This document shows positions 61,621 through 64,000 of a stretch of 64,000 bases of DNA, one piece after another (the first letter of the stretch is position 1; each line of letters starts with the position of its first letter). The notes beneath the pieces were generated by a model, which saw only the letters and a program-made list of their open reading frames with translations, had not been told where the DNA came from and searched no databases. Position numbers and translations under genes: made by a program. This DNA is from JBGPTK01 sp963797765 (GTDB lineage: Bacteria > Acidobacteriota > Terriglobia > Acidiferrales > UBA7541), in NCBI GenBank assembly GCA_963797765.1, contig CAWCQU010000004.1:248001-312000 (forward strand), in the 5' to 3' direction.

Positions 61621-62061
61621 TTAGTGCGCGTTCAATGCCAATTGATGCCCTTGCTTAATCGCGGTGCAAGCGTCTTTCACGGAATTTGCCAGGTTGTTCG
61701 AAGCATGGCTGTAAATCGCGTCACCGCCATGGTTGAACACCACCACCTCGTTGGTGCGATGCAGGAATCCCTGTTTTCCTTCGATCAGGATCACAAAATC
61801 CGATTTGTCGCGCTGGCTGGTCACAATAAAGTCCGGGCACTGCTCTCCTAGAGTTTTGATGATCTCAGCGGATTGCGGCCCGGAATGCTCGATCACAACT
61901 GAACTGCTGGGCGCCTCGGGAGTTCCGGAAGCGCCGGAAACTTGCCAGGTGCGGCTATCGGCAACGTACACGCGAGTTTTATCTTTTTCCGGCTGCTGGG
62001 CGGAAACAATCTGCGTCGCAAGAAGAATCGCTGCAACAAGAAGTGTGGATTTCGCGAACAT
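61621..62061 (-). CDS. Small secreted protein of unknown function
   Basis: 146 residues. Signal peptide FAKSTLLVAAILLATQIVSAQ, then a single domain DKTRVYVADSRTWQVSG, SSSVVIEHSGPQSAEIIKTLGEQCPDFIVTSQRDKSDFVILIEGKQGFLHRTNEVVVFNHGGDAIYSHASNNLANSVKDACTAI with two Cys. The pattern of alternating strands and helices looks like a small alpha/beta domain. I do not recognise it. It lies between the M48 protease and the ureohydrolase. Confidence 0.75.
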   Translation of the reverse strand: MFAKSTLLVAAILLATQIVSAQQPEKDKTRVYVADSRTWQVSGASGTPEAPSSSVVIEHSGPQSAEIIKTLGEQCPDFIVTSQRDKSDFVILIEGKQGFLHRTNEVVVFNHGGDAIYSHASNNLANSVKDACTAIKQGHQLALNAH

Positions 62062-62147
62062 GTTCGGCTCCTCTTGGCCGGCAACGGCTGTGACAAGTGA
62101 TCTTTGCCGGTCAATCTATGGGACGTCAGTTCAGGAGCCGAGGTTTC

Positions 62148-63305
62148 TCAGTCCTGATCGGCGGATTCGGCGGACGGCTCAGAGGCGTCAGCGACTGCAG
62201 TGGTTTCAGAGGTCTCAGTGGTTTCTACGGTTCCAACAGGTTCAGTGCTTGGTCCAGCAGCTTCAGAAGACGATGAAGATGCAGATTTCCCAGCAGCAAC
62301 CGCGGTCTCGCGCGGCGCGTGCGCAATTTCAGGTTCCGCTGCAGCCGCAGACTTCTCGGGCGCCGCAGCTCCAATCGCCGCCAGGCGAGTAGCGAATACC
62401 GACACAATCAGCTCAACCAATTTTTTCGCCGCGCTCCCGTCGGGATCGCGCTCCGGGTTATACGCGGTCACTTCCACCGCCGCCAAATGATTCTGCCGCG
62501 TGAAAACTTCCAGAGCCTCCCGCACTTCTTCGAAGCTGAGTCCTTGCTCCGCCGGCAAATTCGTCGCGCCGAATTCCGCGCCCGCGATCACGTCCACATC
62601 GAAATGCAAAACAAATTCATGTCCAATAACGTTGCTTCCGCCGTGAATCCCCACGACTGCGGCCTGTGCTGCCGCCGTCGCGCCCAGGCGCTTCACGTCG
62701 CTCGCCAGATAACGCCGAATCGGCGACGTGCGCAGAAATTCTTCCTCCGGCGGATCGAGCCGGCCCACCCCGAAAAGCGCGATGTCCGGATCGCGCACCA
62801 GCGGCGGATCGGGCCAGAAACGCACCAACTCCGCTGCCCCGCGCCCGGCAAGATGCGAAACCACCATTCCGTCGATGCAACCGGAATGGGTGGTCGCCGG
62901 AACATTCAAATCCGCATCGCTATCCATGTAGAGCATGCTGACGTGACGGAAATATCGCCGCAACCCGGCCACGGTGGCCAAAGCGATCGAACAATCGCCT
63001 CCCAGAATCAGCGGCAGCGCTCCACTCTTCACCGCCATTTCCACTCGCGGCTTCAGCGATTCGATGGATTTCAAAACGCGCGGCAAATTCCGCGCGCGCG
63101 GGCTTTCGGCATCAGCTTGAAATAGTTGTACGGGATCGTCGCCCAGGTCATTCACTTCGTAGCCCGCGTTGCGCAGCCCTTCCGCCAGTCCGGCAGCTCG
63201 CAGAGCCGCCGGCGCGCGCTCATGTCCCAGGGCGAGCGAGGCTGCACTCGTCGGCGCGCCCAGCAGGACGATTTTATTCGGCTGTCTTACGATTTTCACC
63301 GCCAC
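62148..63305 (-). CDS. Arginase/agmatinase-family ureohydrolase with low-complexity tail
   Basis: 385 residues. The ureohydrolase core is clear: LPLILGGDCSIALATVAGLRR (first Mn ligand region), VSMLYMDSDADLNVP (Asp ligands), HSGCIDGMVVSHLAG and LHFDVDVIAGAEF. After the core (about 315) comes a 65-residue tail very rich in Ala, Glu, Ser and Thr (AGKSASSSSSEAAGPSTE...), unusual for the family, which normally ends near 300. It hydrolyses arginine, agmatine or a related guanidine to urea. The tail has no predicted membrane part. Confidence 0.85.
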   Translation of the reverse strand: MAVKIVRQPNKIVLLGAPTSAASLALGHERAPAALRAAGLAEGLRNAGYEVNDLGDDPVQLFQADAESPRARNLPRVLKSIESLKPRVEMAVKSGALPLILGGDCSIALATVAGLRRYFRHVSMLYMDSDADLNVPATTHSGCIDGMVVSHLAGRGAAELVRFWPDPPLVRDPDIALFGVGRLDPPEEEFLRTSPIRRYLASDVKRLGATAAAQAAVVGIHGGSNVIGHEFVLHFDVDVIAGAEFGATNLPAEQGLSFEEVREALEVFTRQNHLAAVEVTAYNPERDPDGSAAKKLVELIVSVFATRLAAIGAAAPEKSAAAAEPEIAHAPRETAVAAGKSASSSSSEAAGPSTEPVGTVETTETSETTAVADASEPSAESADQD

Positions 63306-63354
63306 AGAAGGGGCTCCACTGCAACGTTTCCGCCGGAGCGGCGGCAGCTTAAAA

Positions 63355-64000
63355 CTAATCCGCGGAGCTGGTGCTGCGCCGGGCCGCCAGTTCCGGCGGG
63401 AGAGTGAAACGCACGTCTTCGCGAATCAAATCAAGATCCTCATGATTGGTGAACCCCAGGCTGGAAACACGCTGGCTCACCTGCTCCACCAAGATTTCCG
63501 GCGCCGATGCGCCCGCCGTCAGACCCAGCCGCGTGACGCCTTCCAGCCATTCCGGCGAGATGTCATTCGCATCTTCTATCAACCGCGCGGCCACTCCCGC
63601 GCGCTGCGCCACCTCTACCAACCGGTTCGAATTCGAGCTGTTGGCCGATCCCACCACGAAAATCAATTCCACATCGCGCGTCAGCGCCTCCACTGCTTCC
63701 TGCCGATTCTGCGTTGCGTAACAAATGTCATCGGAGGCTGGTCCGGCAATTCCGGGAAACCGTTCGCGCAGCCGCGCCACAATTTCCTGAGTGTCGTAAA
63801 GGCTCAGCGTCGTCTGCGTCAGATAGGCAAGGTGATCGGGATCGGCCACTTCGAGTTGGTCCACTTCCTCCACCGTGCCCACTACCACCGTGCGATCCGG
63901 GGCTTCGCCCGAAGTCCCCACAATTTCCTGGTGATCCTTATGCCCAATCAGAATCAGTGTGCGCCCTTCGCGCGCAAATTTCAGCGCCTCCAGGTGAACT
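63355..64000 (-). CDS. ispH: 4-hydroxy-3-methylbut-2-enyl diphosphate reductase, 5' part outside window
   Basis: The last about 215 residues of IspH/LytB, ending at 63355. The 4Fe-4S ligand DDICYATQNRQEAV and the substrate loop GSANSSNSNRLVEVAQ are present, as is LTAGASAPEILVEQV. The first cluster Cys lies outside the window. It makes IPP and DMAPP in the MEP pathway. The frame is open to the window edge. Confidence 0.93.
   Translation of the reverse strand, partial: VHLEALKFAREGRTLILIGHKDHQEIVGTSGEAPDRTVVVGTVEEVDQLEVADPDHLAYLTQTTLSLYDTQEIVARLRERFPGIAGPASDDICYATQNRQEAVEALTRDVELIFVVGSANSSNSNRLVEVAQRAGVAARLIEDANDISPEWLEGVTRLGLTAGASAPEILVEQVSQRVSSLGFTNHEDLDLIREDVRFTLPPELAARRSTSSAD

Noticed and set aside
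1..64000. CRISPR array or prophage
   Set aside because: No regularly spaced direct repeats with unique spacers, and no phage structural, integrase or lysis genes were seen; the repeats found are dispersed palindromes.

Overview
The window looks like chromosomal DNA of an Acidobacteriota (Terriglobia/Koribacter-like) soil bacterium. Supporting signs are two very long Oar-type TonB-dependent receptors with an N-terminal carboxypeptidase-regulatory-like domain, three tandem PknB-type kinases with TPR arrays, moderately high GC, and intergenic spaces full of short palindromic repeats. This is an inference from gene content; no marker gene such as rRNA is present.

Layout. 1-2.5 kb (minus): end-truncated hydantoinase/oxoprolinase A, a RutB-like amidohydrolase and an alpha/beta hydrolase. 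2.7-8.6 kb: an Oar-like receptor divergent from a lipoprotein quinohemoprotein alcohol dehydrogenase, with operator-like palindromes between them. 9-17 kb (minus): a catabolic block with 2-oxoacid dehydrogenase E1 beta and E1 alpha, a stand-alone lipoyl protein, a thiolase, an acyl-CoA ligase (frameshifted), a saccharopine-dehydrogenase-like protein (frameshifted) and an MFS carrier. 17.3-24.2 kb: an IclR regulator divergent from a complete protocatechuate branch of the beta-ketoadipate pathway (CoA-transferase A/B, pcaH, pcaG, pcaB, pcaD, pcaC). 24.2-26 kb (minus): a MetE-like methyltransferase and a 2,4'-dihydroxyacetophenone-dioxygenase-like cupin. Together 9-26 kb reads as a locus for plant or lignin aromatics: side-chain removal to 4-hydroxybenzoate/protocatechuate, ring cleavage, and conversion to CoA thioesters.

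27-36 kb (plus): a small secreted cupin, tRNA-Leu(UAA) on the minus strand, and three paralogous Ser/Thr kinases. Each kinase has the same sigma70-like promoter exactly 9 nt before its start codon, which implies (nearly) leaderless mRNAs. 36-46.4 kb (minus): an ABC permease with two fused permease halves and its ATPase (with an MgtE-N-like N-terminus), a ketopantoate-reductase-like protein, and an RND efflux set (permease, adaptor, TolC-like) with a palindrome upstream. 46.5-50 kb (minus): a PPOX-fold protein, a SpoIIE-type phosphatase, a secreted formamidase-family protein and a small secreted protein.

50.3-54 kb: a second Oar-like receptor behind a good sigma54 promoter match. 54.3-56.2 kb: an arsenic island (arsC and arsR divergent from arsM) with a perfect palindromic operator lying on the arsM promoter. 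56.3-64 kb (minus): glycerol kinase (frameshifted), an ISL3-like transposase remnant, a VOC protein, an M48 protease, a small secreted protein, a ureohydrolase with a low-complexity tail, and the 3' part of ispH.

Four otherwise convincing genes (13.9, 15.5, 55.8 and 57.6 kb) are each broken by one extra base. That pattern is more typical of assembly error than of biology, and it should be settled before any of them is called a pseudogene. Coordinates and motifs come from direct reading; family names come from recognition without database searches.
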